A stretch of DNA of 64,000 nt from Pseudomonas sp. P818 (GCF_000418555.1 NZ_ATKM01000017.1:124001-188000); one strand, 5' to 3'; shown: positions 16,214-27,453, counted from the stretch's first letter. Program-made: numbers and translations. Notes: a model not told the origin generated them from the sequence alone.

Positions 16214-16250
16214 AAAAACCCGCCCTGCGCATCACGCAGGGCGGGTTTCT
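16214..16250 (-). terminator. Intrinsic terminator of mqo
   Basis: A 14-bp perfect stem (16216-16229 with 16235-16248) with a 5-nt loop is followed on the minus strand by a run of T (TTTTTTCTT). It lies 18 bp after the mqo stop codon. Confidence 0.9.
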
Positions 16251-16267
16251 TTACAGCGGTTAAAGCC

Positions 16268-17875
16268 TTACAGAGTCACAGCAGCCGGCTCGGGCTCGGC
16301 GGCCATTTCCACGTCCGGCGCCACTTCGACGTGCAGCAGTTCGAGACGCTCGCTGCTCCACTGGCGAATGCGGTTGGTCAGTTCCAGGTCATCGTTGAGC
16401 TTCTGCCCGTAGGACGGAATGATGCCCTTCAGGCGCTCTTGCCACTCAGGGGTGGCGACCTTGTCGGCGAAGGCCTTCTCGATCAGGTGTAGCATGATCG
16501 GCGCGGCGGTGGAGGCACCCGGCGAGGCGCCCAGCAGTGCGCTGATGCTGCCATCGGCAGAGGTCACTACTTCGGTACCGAACTGCAGCACGCCGCCCTT
16601 CTCGGCATCCTTCTTGATGATCTGCACGCGCTGGCCGGCATTGATCAGTTCCCAGTCGGCGTCCTGCGCCTCGGGGAAGTACTCGCGCAGCGAAGCCATG
16701 CGCTCGTCCTGGCTGAGCATCAGTTGGCCCATCAGGTAGGTGCTCAGCGACCAGTTGTCCATACCGGCGTTGACCATCGGCATGAAGTTGTCGGTGGTCA
16801 TGCTGCTGAACATGTCGAGCAGCGAGCCGTTCTTCAGGTACTTGGTGGAGAAGGTGGCGAACGGACCGAACAGCAGCACGTTTTCACCATCGATCACACG
16901 GGTGTCCAGGTGCGGTACGGACATGGGCGGCGAGCCGACCGACGCCTTGCCATAGACCTTGGCCAGATGCTGGGCGACCACGTCCTGGTTGCGCGTCATC
17001 AGGAACTGACCACCGACCGGGAAGCCGGCGTAGCCCTTGGCTTCTTCGATGCCGGACTTCTGCAGCAGCTTGAGCGCGCCACCACCGGCGCCGATGAAGA
17101 CGAAGCGCGCATCGATGCTCTGCTCTTCGCCGCCCTTGGCCAGGTCGGCCACGGTAACGCGCCAGGTGCCGTCTTCGTTGCGCTTGAGGTCGCGCACTTC
17201 ATGCTGCAGATGCAGGCTGGCCTGCTCCTTGGCGATCAACGAATCGATCAGCTGGCGAGTGATTTCGCCGAAGTTGACGTCGGTGCCGATAGCCATACGG
17301 GTGGCGGCGACCTTCTGCTGCGGATCGCGACCTTGCATGACCAGCGGCACCCACTGGGCGATCTGCGCGTGATCCTCGGTGAACTCCATGCCGCGGAACA
17401 GGTTGCTGTGCTGCAGCGCGGCGTGGCGCTTGCGCAGGTACTCGACGTTGTCGTCGCCCCAGACGAAGCTCATGTGCGGCGTGATGTTGATGAAGCTCTT
17501 GGGCTCGCTCAGCACTTCACGCTCGACCTGGGTGGCCCAGAACTGCTTGGAAATCTCGAAGGATTCGTTGATCGCCACCGCCTTGCTGATGTCGATGCCA
17601 CCGTCTGCGGTTTCCGGGGTGTAGTTCAGCTCGCAGAAGGCCGAGTGGCCGGTGCCGGCATTGTTCCAGCCATTGGAGCTTTCGGCGGCTACCTGGTCGA
17701 GGCGCTCGTAGATTTCGATGCTCCAGTCCGGCTGCAGCTCGTGGAGGTAGGTGCCGAGGGTGGCGCTCATCACGCCAGCGCCGATCAGCAGCACATCGAC
17801 GGTTTTCTCGGGCTCGCGGGGTTTGGAGCAACCGATCACGCTGAGACAAAGCAGCGTCAGCAGGATTTTTTTCAT
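16268..17875 (-). CDS. mqo: Malate:quinone oxidoreductase, lipoprotein form
   Basis: Mqo oxidises malate to oxaloacetate with FAD and passes electrons to the quinone pool, bypassing NAD-malate dehydrogenase in the TCA cycle. The protein has 535 residues. The FAD-binding LLIGAGVMSATLG lies just after the N-terminus, followed by SSNGWNNAGTGHSA, characteristic of the family. The open frame extends 73 residues further upstream, but the start at 17875 gives a clean lipoprotein signal (MKKILLTLLCLSVIGC, lipobox Cys16). Most Mqo proteins are peripheral, so a lipid anchor is a notable variant, known in some pseudomonads. Confidence 0.93.
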   Translation of the reverse strand: MKKILLTLLCLSVIGCSKPREPEKTVDVLLIGAGVMSATLGTYLHELQPDWSIEIYERLDQVAAESSNGWNNAGTGHSAFCELNYTPETADGGIDISKAVAINESFEISKQFWATQVEREVLSEPKSFINITPHMSFVWGDDNVEYLRKRHAALQHSNLFRGMEFTEDHAQIAQWVPLVMQGRDPQQKVAATRMAIGTDVNFGEITRQLIDSLIAKEQASLHLQHEVRDLKRNEDGTWRVTVADLAKGGEEQSIDARFVFIGAGGGALKLLQKSGIEEAKGYAGFPVGGQFLMTRNQDVVAQHLAKVYGKASVGSPPMSVPHLDTRVIDGENVLLFGPFATFSTKYLKNGSLLDMFSSMTTDNFMPMVNAGMDNWSLSTYLMGQLMLSQDERMASLREYFPEAQDADWELINAGQRVQIIKKDAEKGGVLQFGTEVVTSADGSISALLGASPGASTAAPIMLHLIEKAFADKVATPEWQERLKGIIPSYGQKLNDDLELTNRIRQWSSERLELLHVEVAPDVEMAAEPEPAAVTL

Positions 17876-18172
17876 GGGACAGTCCAGTTCGTCGCACGAC
17901 AACGAGTGCCGCGCAGGCAAGGTTTCGGGTAGCGGCCGTTTGGGCCGCATATGGGCGATAGCCGCAGATCTGCGGCGCGGCGGAAGGAAGGGTGTTCCAG
18001 GCCTCTTGGCGGGCGTATTCCGATCGCGCCGCGGGCAAGAGCAATATGCGTGCCGCTGAAAGGTTTCAGCAGCCCTGATGCGGCTTTCTGCCACACATCA
18101 AGCTCAAGGGCTGGCGGAAACTCGCCAGATAGCTGCGAGCATGCCGGAGGAAGTGGCGGAATCCCGCCCGCC

Positions 18173-18856
18173 TCAGGCCAGCAACAATGGCAGCAGCAAG
18201 GCGGTACCGATGCCCAGCAGGCTCATCGCCAGGGCCGCGAAGGCGCCGCACTCCTCGCCTTCCTGCAAGGCATGGGCAGTGCCGATGGCATGGGCATTGA
18301 TGCCGTAGCTCAGGCCCCGTGCCGCTGGGTGCTCGACGCCAGCCCAGCGCAGCAGCATCGGCCCCATCGCGGTACCGATCACCCCGGTCAGCATGACCAT
18401 CACCGCAGCCAGGGAGGCGACGCCGCCGATCTGCTCGGCCACCGGCATGGCAATCGGCATGGTCACGAACTTCGGCGCCAGGCTCATCACCACGCTCCAG
18501 TCGGCGCCCAGCGCCCAGCCGATGGCCAGGGTCAGTGCCACCGAGAGCACGCCGCCCGCCGTGAGGGTGATCAGTACCGGCCAGAACAACTGGCGGATGC
18601 GCTTGATGTTGTGCTGCAGCGGCACCGCCAGGGCTACGGTGGCCGGCCCCAGCAGCCAGGCGACGGGCTCGGCGCCGGCGCGGTAGGTGGCGTAATCCAC
18701 GCCGCACAACAGCAGCGTGGTGACGATCAGCGTCACCGATACCAGCACCGGCTGCAGCAGCAGCCAGCCGCTGCGGCGATAGAGCCAGGCGGCGATCAGG
18801 AAGGCGGCCAGGGTCAGGGCGATGGCGAACAACGGATGATGGGTCAGCGGCGTCAT
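18173..18856 (-). CDS. LrgB/CidB family membrane protein
   Basis: This 227-residue protein has about seven hydrophobic segments. The conserved LrgB features are visible: SLAPKFVTMPIAMPVAEQIGG and YGINAHAIGTAHALQ. The family forms the partner of CidA/LrgA holin-like proteins and is linked to murein hydrolase control or to transport of small carboxylates such as pyruvate. Its start overlaps the stop of the CidA/LrgA gene by 4 bp, so the two are coupled. It is the last gene of a minus-strand run that starts with cysI. Confidence 0.92.
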   Translation of the reverse strand: MTPLTHHPLFAIALTLAAFLIAAWLYRRSGWLLLQPVLVSVTLIVTTLLLCGVDYATYRAGAEPVAWLLGPATVALAVPLQHNIKRIRQLFWPVLITLTAGGVLSVALTLAIGWALGADWSVVMSLAPKFVTMPIAMPVAEQIGGVASLAAVMVMLTGVIGTAMGPMLLRWAGVEHPAARGLSYGINAHAIGTAHALQEGEECGAFAALAMSLLGIGTALLLPLLLA

Positions 18857-19206
18857 CCCTTGCGCTCCTGACGGCGAATCAAGGTCTGCAGCAGCCAGCC
18901 GCAGAACGGTACGGTCACCAGCAACGACAGCACCAGCGCCGTGGCGATCACTGGCAGTTCACCAAGCAGCAAGTCGCTGCTGGTCATGATCCCCGAGGCC
19001 GGCACGGCCAGCAGCAACGGCAGATATGGCAGCAAACCACCGGCGGCCTGCTGCAACGGCTCGGGTACGGCGCCGCGCCACATCAGCCAGACCGAGAGCA
19101 GCAACAGGCCGATGATCGAGGCCGGCAGCATCGGCAACAGCCAGTGATTCAGCGCCACACCGAACAACTGCAGCACTACCAGCCAGAACAGGCCACGCAC
19201 CATCAT
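18853..19206 (-). CDS. CidA/LrgA family holin-like protein
   Basis: This 117-residue protein has four membrane helices. LPASIIGLLLL in helix 2 and the VPASGIM segment match the CidA/LrgA family. The frame is open further upstream, but that part overlaps the DUF934 gene and does not resemble protein of this family. The start at 19206 (or 19203, two adjacent ATG codons) was chosen. It overlaps the end of the DUF934 gene by 4 bp and the LrgB gene by 4 bp, so all three are tightly linked. The role is probably membrane permeability or carboxylate export. Confidence 0.88.
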   Translation of the reverse strand: MMVRGLFWLVVLQLFGVALNHWLLPMLPASIIGLLLLSVWLMWRGAVPEPLQQAAGGLLPYLPLLLAVPASGIMTSSDLLLGELPVIATALVLSLLVTVPFCGWLLQTLIRRQERKG

Positions 19207-19717
19207 GATTTCGACTCCTCCTTCTGGCGTCCCCGGCGAAACAGCGGACGCGGCTCGATAACCGAACGACCATACAACACACTGAGCCCTTGCAGGCCCT
19301 TGAGTGCATCTTCCAGCGATTTTTCGGCGCGCACGGCGAAGGTATCGAAGCCGCACTGGCGCATGTGCGCCAGCTGGTCGCGCAGCACATCGCCGACGGC
19401 GCGCAACTCACCGCGCCAGCCCAACCTGGTACGCAGCAGGTAGGCCTGGCTGTAGCCACGGCCATCGCGGAAGCTGGGAAATTCGATGGCGATCAGCGGC
19501 AGGCTGGCGAGAAACGGCTGCAGCGCCTCTGGCTCGTCATCCACCTGCAACAGCAGGCCGTCGGCGCTAACCGCCCTACCCTCCAGCACTGCAGCAGGCT
19601 GCCGCTCACGCCATGCCGCCAGCGGCAGGATCAGCGGCGCGTCCCCTTCAGCGTCGAGTTGCCAGGGATCATCACAGACGATGCAGGCCTGGCCCTCGAC
19701 CAAGCGAATCAGGTTGT

Positions 19718-19721
<4 letters not shown>
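19203..19721 (-). CDS. DUF934 protein linked to sulfite reductase
   Basis: This 172-residue protein of the DUF934 family is often annotated as an oxidoreductase probably involved in sulfite reduction, solely by its position. Motifs include EFPSFRDGRGYSQAYLLR and the later CGFDTFAVR. The start at 19721 follows an AGGAGG ribosome site and overlaps the cysI stop by 4 bp. The sequence contains no obvious cofactor-binding site. It probably assists the sulfite/nitrite reductase upstream, in the cytoplasm. Confidence 0.9.
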
Positions 19722-21385
<1,664 letters not shown>

Positions 21386-21725
21386 GCCGGCAGGCCTCCT
21401 GATCACGGGCGTCGACTATGCCTGCCAGGCGTGCACTGAAAACAGCGCCAGAAAAGCCTTAAAAAACCGGATCAGATGGATGCGACAGTGACCGGCACAG
21501 GGCACTGATTGGCGCGGCGCGATGTCGCAGGGCGGTATCTGCACCGCTCGACATAAAGGCTCATGGCGTCAGCAATGGCGAGGCTTGGCGACCCGCGTGG
21601 CACTTTTCCCTGCATTCGACGCAATCATCTGATCCGCTTTTTTATCGAAAACCTGAGTCTGTTTCGCGATCAGCTGCCCTCGGATCATGGCGCCAGCCTG
21701 ATAAACGCCTGATGAGGGCACCGAA
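21386..21725. promoter_or_regulatory. Divergent intergenic region between cysI and ccoG
   Basis: This 340-bp gap must hold promoters for the minus-strand cysI run and plus-strand ccoG. I looked for an FNR/Anr box (TTGAT-N4-ATCAA), expected for ccoG relatives, and saw none. No repeat unit or gene is present. An AT-richer stretch lies at about 21630-21660. Confidence 0.5.
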
Positions 21726-23129
21726 ATGACCGATCTGATCCCCGTGCGGAGCCTCGATACCGCCAAACCCATCCGCCTGACACCGGCCCAGGCCGGCGGC
21801 CCGATCCATACGCGCAGTTTCACCGGGCGCTTTCGTAACCTGCGCCTGCTCGGTGCCGGCCTGCTGTTCCTGCTGTTCTTCGGCACCGCCTGGATCGACT
21901 GGAATGGCCGTCAGGCCGTGCTCTGGGACCTGGAGAACCGCCAGTTCCATATCTTCGGCGCGACCTTCTGGCCACAGGATTTCATTCTGCTCTCGGCGAT
22001 CCTGATCATCGCCGCCTTCGGCCTGTTCTTCATCACCGTGCTGGCCGGCCGGGTGTGGTGCGGCTACGCCTGCCCGCAGAGCGTGTGGACCTGGATCTTC
22101 ATGCGTGTCGAGCAGTTCACCGAGGGTGACCGCGGCCAGCGCATCAAGCTCGATGCCGCGCCCTGGTCGCTGCAGAAACTGGCCCGGCGCAGCGCCAAGC
22201 ACGGTCTGTGGCTGGCGGTTAGCCTGATCACCGCCCTGGCCTTCGTCGGCTACTTCACCCCGGTGCGCCAGTTGACGCTCGACCTGGCGACCTTCGAAGT
22301 CGGCGCCACCACGGCGTTCTGGGTGCTGTTCTTCACCGCCGCCACCTATATCAACGCCGGCTGGCTGCGCGAGAAGGTGTGCCGCGACATGTGCCCCTAC
22401 TCGCGCTTTCAGAGCGTGATGTTCGACAGCGATACGCTGGTCATCTCCTACGACGCCGCCCGTGGCGAAACCCGTGGCCCGCGTCGCAAGGACGCCGACT
22501 ACAAGGCCGAGGGCCTGGGCGATTGCATCGACTGCACGATGTGCGTGCAGGTCTGCCCCACCGGCATCGACATCCGCGATGGCCTGCAACTGGAATGCAT
22601 CGGCTGCGGCGCCTGCATCGACGCCTGCGACAGCGTGATGGACAAGCTCGGCTATGCCCGCGGCCTGGTGCGCTACAGCTCGGAAAACGAGCTGGCCGGC
22701 GGCAAGACCCACTGGCTGCGCCCACGCCTGGTGGGCTACGCGGCGATGCTGGCGGTGATGATCGGCGCCTTCGTCTGGGCGCTGGCCGAACGCCCGCTGA
22801 TCTCCCTGGACGTGACCCGCGACCGTGGCCTGTTCCGTGAGAACTCGCTGGGCCAGATCGAGAACATCTACAGCCTGAAGATCATCAACAAGACCCAGCA
22901 AGCGCGCAGCTATGCCATCGGCCTGGTCGAGCCCGGTGACTTCGAGCTGCACGGCCCTAGCACGCTGAACCTGGCGCCGGGCGAGATTCGCGATCTGCCG
23001 GTAAGCGTTGCGCTGACGGCCACGAGCAACGGCGCTGGACCGCAGACCGTCCGCTTCGAGGTGCGTGATCAGGCCGACTCGCAGAGCCATGTGAGCACCA
23101 AGAGCACCTTCCTCGCGCCGCTGCGTTGA
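21726..23129 (+). CDS. ccoG: Cytochrome c oxidase accessory protein CcoG (RdxA/FixG)
   Basis: CcoG is a membrane ferredoxin that reduces copper for assembly of cbb3 oxidase. The protein has 467 residues with about five membrane helices. Two 4Fe-4S motifs occur in order: CIDCTMCVQVCPTG and CIGCGACIDACD. The Cys in GRVWCGYACPQ and in KVCRDMCPYSRFQ, also typical of the family, are present. The C-terminal part is an immunoglobulin-like domain facing the periplasm. The ccoNOPQ and ccoHIS genes are not in the window, so ccoG stands apart from the oxidase cluster. Confidence 0.95.
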   Translation: MTDLIPVRSLDTAKPIRLTPAQAGGPIHTRSFTGRFRNLRLLGAGLLFLLFFGTAWIDWNGRQAVLWDLENRQFHIFGATFWPQDFILLSAILIIAAFGLFFITVLAGRVWCGYACPQSVWTWIFMRVEQFTEGDRGQRIKLDAAPWSLQKLARRSAKHGLWLAVSLITALAFVGYFTPVRQLTLDLATFEVGATTAFWVLFFTAATYINAGWLREKVCRDMCPYSRFQSVMFDSDTLVISYDAARGETRGPRRKDADYKAEGLGDCIDCTMCVQVCPTGIDIRDGLQLECIGCGACIDACDSVMDKLGYARGLVRYSSENELAGGKTHWLRPRLVGYAAMLAVMIGAFVWALAERPLISLDVTRDRGLFRENSLGQIENIYSLKIINKTQQARSYAIGLVEPGDFELHGPSTLNLAPGEIRDLPVSVALTATSNGAGPQTVRFEVRDQADSQSHVSTKSTFLAPLR

Positions 23130-23178
23130 GGCGCAGTAAACCGTGCTGTTCACCTAACGAAAGATGGACACGATCAAT

Positions 23179-23313
23179 CCCCTCTCCCCCACGGGGAGAG
23201 GGCTAGGGAGAGGGAGTAACGGTTACACGGAGGTGTATCTAACCCTCTCCCCCGGCCCCTCTCCCATGAATGGGAGAGGGGAGCAAGCGTCGTAGCCCGG
23301 ATGCAATCCGGGG
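23179..23313. repeat. Interspersed repeats after ccoG
   Basis: Three CTCTCCC/GGGAGAGGG type dyads lie within 23179-23281, followed by a GTAGCCCGGATGCAATCC unit at 23292-23313. They fill the gap between ccoG and the MocR gene. Confidence 0.65.
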
Positions 23314-23349
23314 CGATTCGAGATACGTCCCCCTTCACGAGGCACTGCC

Positions 23350-24825
23350 ATGTCTGCCGCTCACCCCGTAAAGTGTTCGCCCGTACCCTTTGCGGCGGTG
23401 AACCAGGACAGGATGAAACGCTACGAAAAATTCGCCGACGAGATCGCCGCGCTGATCCGTACCGGCGTGCTCGGCCCCGGCGAGAAGGTGCCCTCGGTGC
23501 GCCACGCCAGCCGCACGTACGGGGTCAGCCCGTCCACCGTGTTCCAGGCCTACTACCTGCTGGAAGACCGAGGCCTGATCCAGGCGCGCGCCCGCTCCGG
23601 CTACTTCGTGCGCGAACACGCCAAGCGCCCGCTGCACGAGCCGGAGCTGACCGCCCATGCGGCGCAGACCACCGAGGTCGGCGTCAGCGAGCTGGTGTTC
23701 TCCGTCCTCGCCTCGCTCAAGGATCCGCACACCGTCCCTTTCGGCTCGGCCTTCCCCAGCCCAGACCTGTTCCCCCTGCCGCGTCTGGCCAAGAGCATGG
23801 CGCACGCGCTGCGCATGCTCTCGCCGCACGAGATCATCGCCGACATGACCGCCGGCAACGCCGACCTGCGCCGGCAGATCGCCCTGCGCTACATGGTCAG
23901 CGGCGTGATGCTGCCGATGGAGGAGCTGGTGATCAGCAACGGCGCCATGGAGGCGCTCAACCTCTGCCTGCAGTGCGTGACCCAGCCGGGCGACCTGGTG
24001 GCTATCGAATCCCCCACCTTCTACGCCTGCCTGCAGGTACTGGAGCGGCTGCAGCTCAAGGCAGTGGAAATCCCCGTGCATCCGCGCGAGGGCATCGACC
24101 TCGGCGCTCTTTCCGACAGCCTCAGGCAACTGCCGATCAAGGCCTGCTGGTTCATGAGCAGCCTGCAGAACCCGCTCGGCGCAAGCATGAGCGAAACCAA
24201 GAAGCAGGCGCTGTATGAACTGCTGGTGGAGCATCAGGTGCCGCTGATCGAGGACGACGTGTACGCCGAGCTGTACTTCGGCAGCCACCCGCCCAAGCCG
24301 GTGAAGAGCTTCGACCGCGAAGGGCTGGTGATGCATTGCAGCTCCTTCTCCAAGAGCCTGGCGCCGGGCTATCGCATCGGCTGGGTGGCCGGTGGGCGCT
24401 ATGCCGAGCAGATCGCCCGACTCAAGCTGATGACCACCATCTCGCCGTCGGTGCCAGCCCAGGCGGCGCTGGCCGACTACCTGCAGCACGGCGGTTACGA
24501 CCGCCACCTGCGCAAGCTGCGCCATGCCCTGGAGATGCAGCAGAGCGCCATGCTCGCCTCCGCCGCCCGGCACTTCCCCGCCAGCACGCGGGTCACAAGG
24601 CCAGCAGGCGGTTATTTTCTCTGGTTCGAATTCCCCGAGCGCCTGGACTCGCTGCAACTGCTGCGCCTGGCGCTGGCCCAAGGCATCAGCCTGGCGCCGG
24701 GGCCGATCTTCTCTGCCAGCCAGGGCTTTCGCCATTGCGCGCGGCTGAACTACGGCCACCCCTGGAACCCGCGCAGCGAACAGGCCATGGAAGTGCTCGG
24801 GCGCCTGGTGGCGGGATTGCTCTGA
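23350..24825 (+). CDS. MocR-type regulator (GntR helix-turn-helix fused to an aminotransferase-like domain)
   Basis: The protein has 491 residues from the ATG at 23350. A second ATG at 23413 (MKRYEKFADEI) matches the usual start of relatives and may be the real one. Residues about 25-90 form a winged GntR helix-turn-helix (VPSVRHASRTYGVSPSTVFQAYYLLEDRGLI). The rest is a PLP-dependent class I aminotransferase fold with the Schiff-base Lys at 335 (SSFSKSLAPGYR) and an ASYFLQ-like SLQNPLG loop. MocR proteins are transcription factors that use PLP as an effector. The regulated gene is unknown. There is no divergent partner next to it. Confidence 0.88.
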   Translation: MSAAHPVKCSPVPFAAVNQDRMKRYEKFADEIAALIRTGVLGPGEKVPSVRHASRTYGVSPSTVFQAYYLLEDRGLIQARARSGYFVREHAKRPLHEPELTAHAAQTTEVGVSELVFSVLASLKDPHTVPFGSAFPSPDLFPLPRLAKSMAHALRMLSPHEIIADMTAGNADLRRQIALRYMVSGVMLPMEELVISNGAMEALNLCLQCVTQPGDLVAIESPTFYACLQVLERLQLKAVEIPVHPREGIDLGALSDSLRQLPIKACWFMSSLQNPLGASMSETKKQALYELLVEHQVPLIEDDVYAELYFGSHPPKPVKSFDREGLVMHCSSFSKSLAPGYRIGWVAGGRYAEQIARLKLMTTISPSVPAQAALADYLQHGGYDRHLRKLRHALEMQQSAMLASAARHFPASTRVTRPAGGYFLWFEFPERLDSLQLLRLALAQGISLAPGPIFSASQGFRHCARLNYGHPWNPRSEQAMEVLGRLVAGLL

Positions 24826-24842
24826 CGCCACCGCGTGTGCCC

Positions 24843-24924
24843 TCGTAGGGTGGATGACGCCTTCTTCATCCACCACCCTGGCAACCATGGTGGCTCGCTG
24901 AAGCGCGATCCACCCTACCGACTG
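24843..24924. repeat. GTAGGGTGGAT inverted repeat
   Basis: Arms GTAGGGTGGATGA (about 24846-24858) and GATCCACCCTAC (24908-24919) lie between the MocR gene and the porin stop. The same unit occurs at 2154-2216. Confidence 0.55.
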
Positions 24925-24925
24925 G

Positions 24926-26164
24926 CTACTTCCACCAGTACTCCACCTGCACGCCGAAGTTGGAGCCGTTACGCGCGCTGCCGAAGGCGCCGTTCTCGGA
25001 CAAGGCCGAGCCGTCGGCCAGCAGGTTGGCGGCCTGTTGCGCGGCGCGGTTCCAGCTGGCGTAGGTGTAGTACAGGCGGATTTCCGGACGTTCCCAGAAG
25101 CCCGGCCCAGCGGGCGACCAGGTCGGCGCGATGGTGAACTTGGTCAGCTTGCGCGTGCCGCCAGGCGCCTCGACCTGATCGCGACCGATCTCGCCGACCA
25201 GCTTGAACTGCTCAGTAAAGGCATAGCTGGTGCGACCACCGACGGACAGCCAGTTCTGATCCGCGCCATCCGGGCGCTTGTCCTTCTGGTAGACCAGCTG
25301 CACCTGACCACCGAGACGTGGGGTCATCTGGAAGTCGAAGAACTCCACTAGGCGCCAGCTGCGGTTGCTGCGGTCGAGGGTCGGGTCGCCGGTATACCCC
25401 AACCCCGTCCCCGGCCCGCGCCCGTATTGCAGGGCGACGGTGTTGACTCCGCCGAGGAAGTCCTGCTGCTTGTGCTGTGCGCTTACCGCCCAGCCGCTGT
25501 TGGAGTCGGTGCTGTCGGGCTTGTCGATGTAGCTGACGCCCACCTCGACCTCGCCGCCGGGATTGACCTGGAAGCCGCCTACGTTGAAGTCGTGACGGTT
25601 GATGTAGGGCTTCTGCTCGTAGTTGTCCTTGCGCGAGAACACGTAGCTGTACTTGAGATCGCCAATCTTCATCTCGTCGATACCGAAACCGGTGGCGCTC
25701 TGGTTCCAGTAGTAGAAGTCGGAGATGTGGATGTCGTTACGCTTGTAGAAGCGGCGCCCGGCCCACAGCGAGCCGCCATTGAGTGCCGGCATGTTGCTCC
25801 ACTCGGCGTACATCTGGTTCATCCGCGCGAAGCCGTAGTCGCCGGTGAATTTCGGCGTGTGGCCGTACTGGTTGTAGAGCTGGGCCATGCCCTCGACGCT
25901 GATCACCGAGCCGTCGTCCAGGCGAAACAGGTCCTGACGCAGGTCCAGCTCGACGTAGTGCTCGCACTCGTTACCCAGACGATACTTGGACTGCGCGCCC
26001 GGCAGCTGGAAACACTGCTGCGTGCCACCGGTATCCGCGCCGCCGATACCGCTGCGCACGTAGCCGCTGAACTCGACAGCCTGTGCCTGCGCTGTGGCCA
26101 AAGCCAGTGCCAGCAGGCAGGGAACGCCGACAGAACAGGTGAGGGTTTGCTGTGTGGTCTTCAT
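24926..26164 (-). CDS. LamB-like carbohydrate porin
   Basis: This 412-residue protein has a signal peptide (cleavage likely after AQAQA, near residue 29) and a beta-barrel ending in an aromatic residue pattern (VEYWWK), as outer membrane proteins do. The opening of the mature protein (EFSGYVRSGIGG, then QCFQLPGAQSKYRLGNECE) is close to maltoporin LamB. It should let sugars cross the outer membrane for the ABC transporter encoded upstream. In many pseudomonads the porin at this position is OprB, so a LamB-type barrel here is a variant. The two Cys (in QCF and NECE) match the loop disulfide of LamB. Confidence 0.85.
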   Translation of the reverse strand: MKTTQQTLTCSVGVPCLLALALATAQAQAVEFSGYVRSGIGGADTGGTQQCFQLPGAQSKYRLGNECEHYVELDLRQDLFRLDDGSVISVEGMAQLYNQYGHTPKFTGDYGFARMNQMYAEWSNMPALNGGSLWAGRRFYKRNDIHISDFYYWNQSATGFGIDEMKIGDLKYSYVFSRKDNYEQKPYINRHDFNVGGFQVNPGGEVEVGVSYIDKPDSTDSNSGWAVSAQHKQQDFLGGVNTVALQYGRGPGTGLGYTGDPTLDRSNRSWRLVEFFDFQMTPRLGGQVQLVYQKDKRPDGADQNWLSVGGRTSYAFTEQFKLVGEIGRDQVEAPGGTRKLTKFTIAPTWSPAGPGFWERPEIRLYYTYASWNRAAQQAANLLADGSALSENGAFGSARNGSNFGVQVEYWWK

Positions 26165-26246
26165 CGTTGCTCCTGATTGTTTTTATTGAGCGATGCTGCG
26201 GATAACCGCCGCAGCGACGGTTGTTTTCATTGCCTTGATGCACCCT

Positions 26247-26303
26247 GTAGCTCGGAAGCAATCCGGGGGGTTGTTGGGCAGCCCCCGATTTCATCCGGGC
26301 TAC
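26247..26303. repeat. Inverted repeat pair between gtsD and the porin gene
   Basis: GTAGCTCGGAAGCAATCC (from 26247) and the reverse unit ending GGATTTCATCCGGGCTAC (26303) form a hairpin of the same family as at 461-520. Confidence 0.65.
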
Positions 26304-26307
26304 GCGG

Positions 26308-27453
26308 CTAACCGAGCTTGAACTGGGCCACCTTGTTGTCAGTGGCCTGGCGCTTTCCCGGGCGCAAACGCTCGCCACTGGTGGCGTCGAACAGCAGCAC
26401 GCGCGCCGGATCGAACTGCAGATCCAGGCTGGTGCCGGCCTGTGGCGCGGCGTCCGGGGCCAGGCGGCAGCACACCTTGGTCTGGTTGAGGCTGACGAAC
26501 ACCAGGGTGTCCGGGCCGGTCGGTTCGACCACCTCGACCTCGGCACGCAGGCTCGGCAGCGTCGAACCGGCGCCGGCCAGCTGGATCTGCTCGGGACGCA
26601 CGCCGAGGATCAGCTCGCGTCCTTCCAGCTCCGCCGCCGCGCCAAGCGGCAGCTCGCAGCGCGCCTGCCCCGAGTCGAGCAAACCGAAGCACTGGCCATC
26701 ACGCACCTGCGTGCGCAGCGGGACGAAGTTCATTGGCGGCGAACCGATGAAGCTGGCGACGAACTGGTTGGCCGGGTCGTTGTAGATTTCCTGCGGGGTA
26801 CCGAACTGCTGGATGATGCCGTCCTTCATCACCGCCACCTTGTCGCCCAGGGTCATGGCCTCGATCTGGTCGTGGGTGACGTACACCGTGGTGGTCTTCA
26901 GGCGCTGGTGCATCAGCTTGATTTCGGTGCGCATCTCTACACGCAGCTTGGCGTCGAGGTTCGACAAGGGTTCGTCGAACAGGTAGATCTTCGGCCGCCG
27001 CGCCAGCGCCCGGCCCATGGCCACGCGCTGCTGCTGGCCACCTGAGAGCTGGCCGGGCTTGCGCGTCAGCAGGTGCTCGATCTGCAGAAGCTTGGCCACA
27101 CGCGCCACCTCGGCCTCGATCTCGGCCGGCGGCAGCTTGCGCATCTTCAAACCGAAGGCGATGTTGTCCTTCACCGTCATGGTCGGGTACAGCGCATAGG
27201 ACTGGAACACCATGGCGATGTCGCGATCCTTGGGGCTCATGCCGCTGATGTCGGCGCCGTCCACCAGAATCGCCCCGCCGCTGATGTCCTCCAGGCCGGC
27301 GATGCAGTTCATCAGGGTGGATTTGCCGCAGCCGGAGGGGCCGACCAGGATCAGGAACTCGCCGGAGTCGATGGCCAGTTCGATGTTCTTCAGCGTATCC
27401 GCCAGGCCGCTGCCGTAGGACTTGTTGACGTTGCGCAGTTCGAGGGTAGCCAT
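26308..27453 (-). CDS. gtsD: Glucose/carbohydrate ABC transporter ATPase
   Basis: This 381-residue ATPase is of the MalK/UgpC type. Walker A GPSGCGKST is at residues 38-46, LSGGQQQRVAMGRAL is the signature, DEPLSNLDAKLR follows Walker B, and a C-terminal TOBE domain begins near residue 240. It powers sugar import through the two permeases upstream in the same operon. Its start lies 10 bp after the permease stop. The name follows the matching glucose operon (gltK/gtsD) of P. aeruginosa and P. putida. The substrate assignment rests on operon context. Confidence 0.9.
   Translation of the reverse strand: MATLELRNVNKSYGSGLADTLKNIELAIDSGEFLILVGPSGCGKSTLMNCIAGLEDISGGAILVDGADISGMSPKDRDIAMVFQSYALYPTMTVKDNIAFGLKMRKLPPAEIEAEVARVAKLLQIEHLLTRKPGQLSGGQQQRVAMGRALARRPKIYLFDEPLSNLDAKLRVEMRTEIKLMHQRLKTTTVYVTHDQIEAMTLGDKVAVMKDGIIQQFGTPQEIYNDPANQFVASFIGSPPMNFVPLRTQVRDGQCFGLLDSGQARCELPLGAAAELEGRELILGVRPEQIQLAGAGSTLPSLRAEVEVVEPTGPDTLVFVSLNQTKVCCRLAPDAAPQAGTSLDLQFDPARVLLFDATSGERLRPGKRQATDNKVAQFKLG

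Noticed and set aside
21386..21725. Search for an FNR/Anr box before ccoG
   Set aside because: No TTGAT-N4-ATCAA match was found in the gap.
21642..24888. Long minus-strand frames opposite ccoG and the MocR gene
   Set aside because: Their translations have mirror-strand composition, and the plus-strand genes carry intact motifs.
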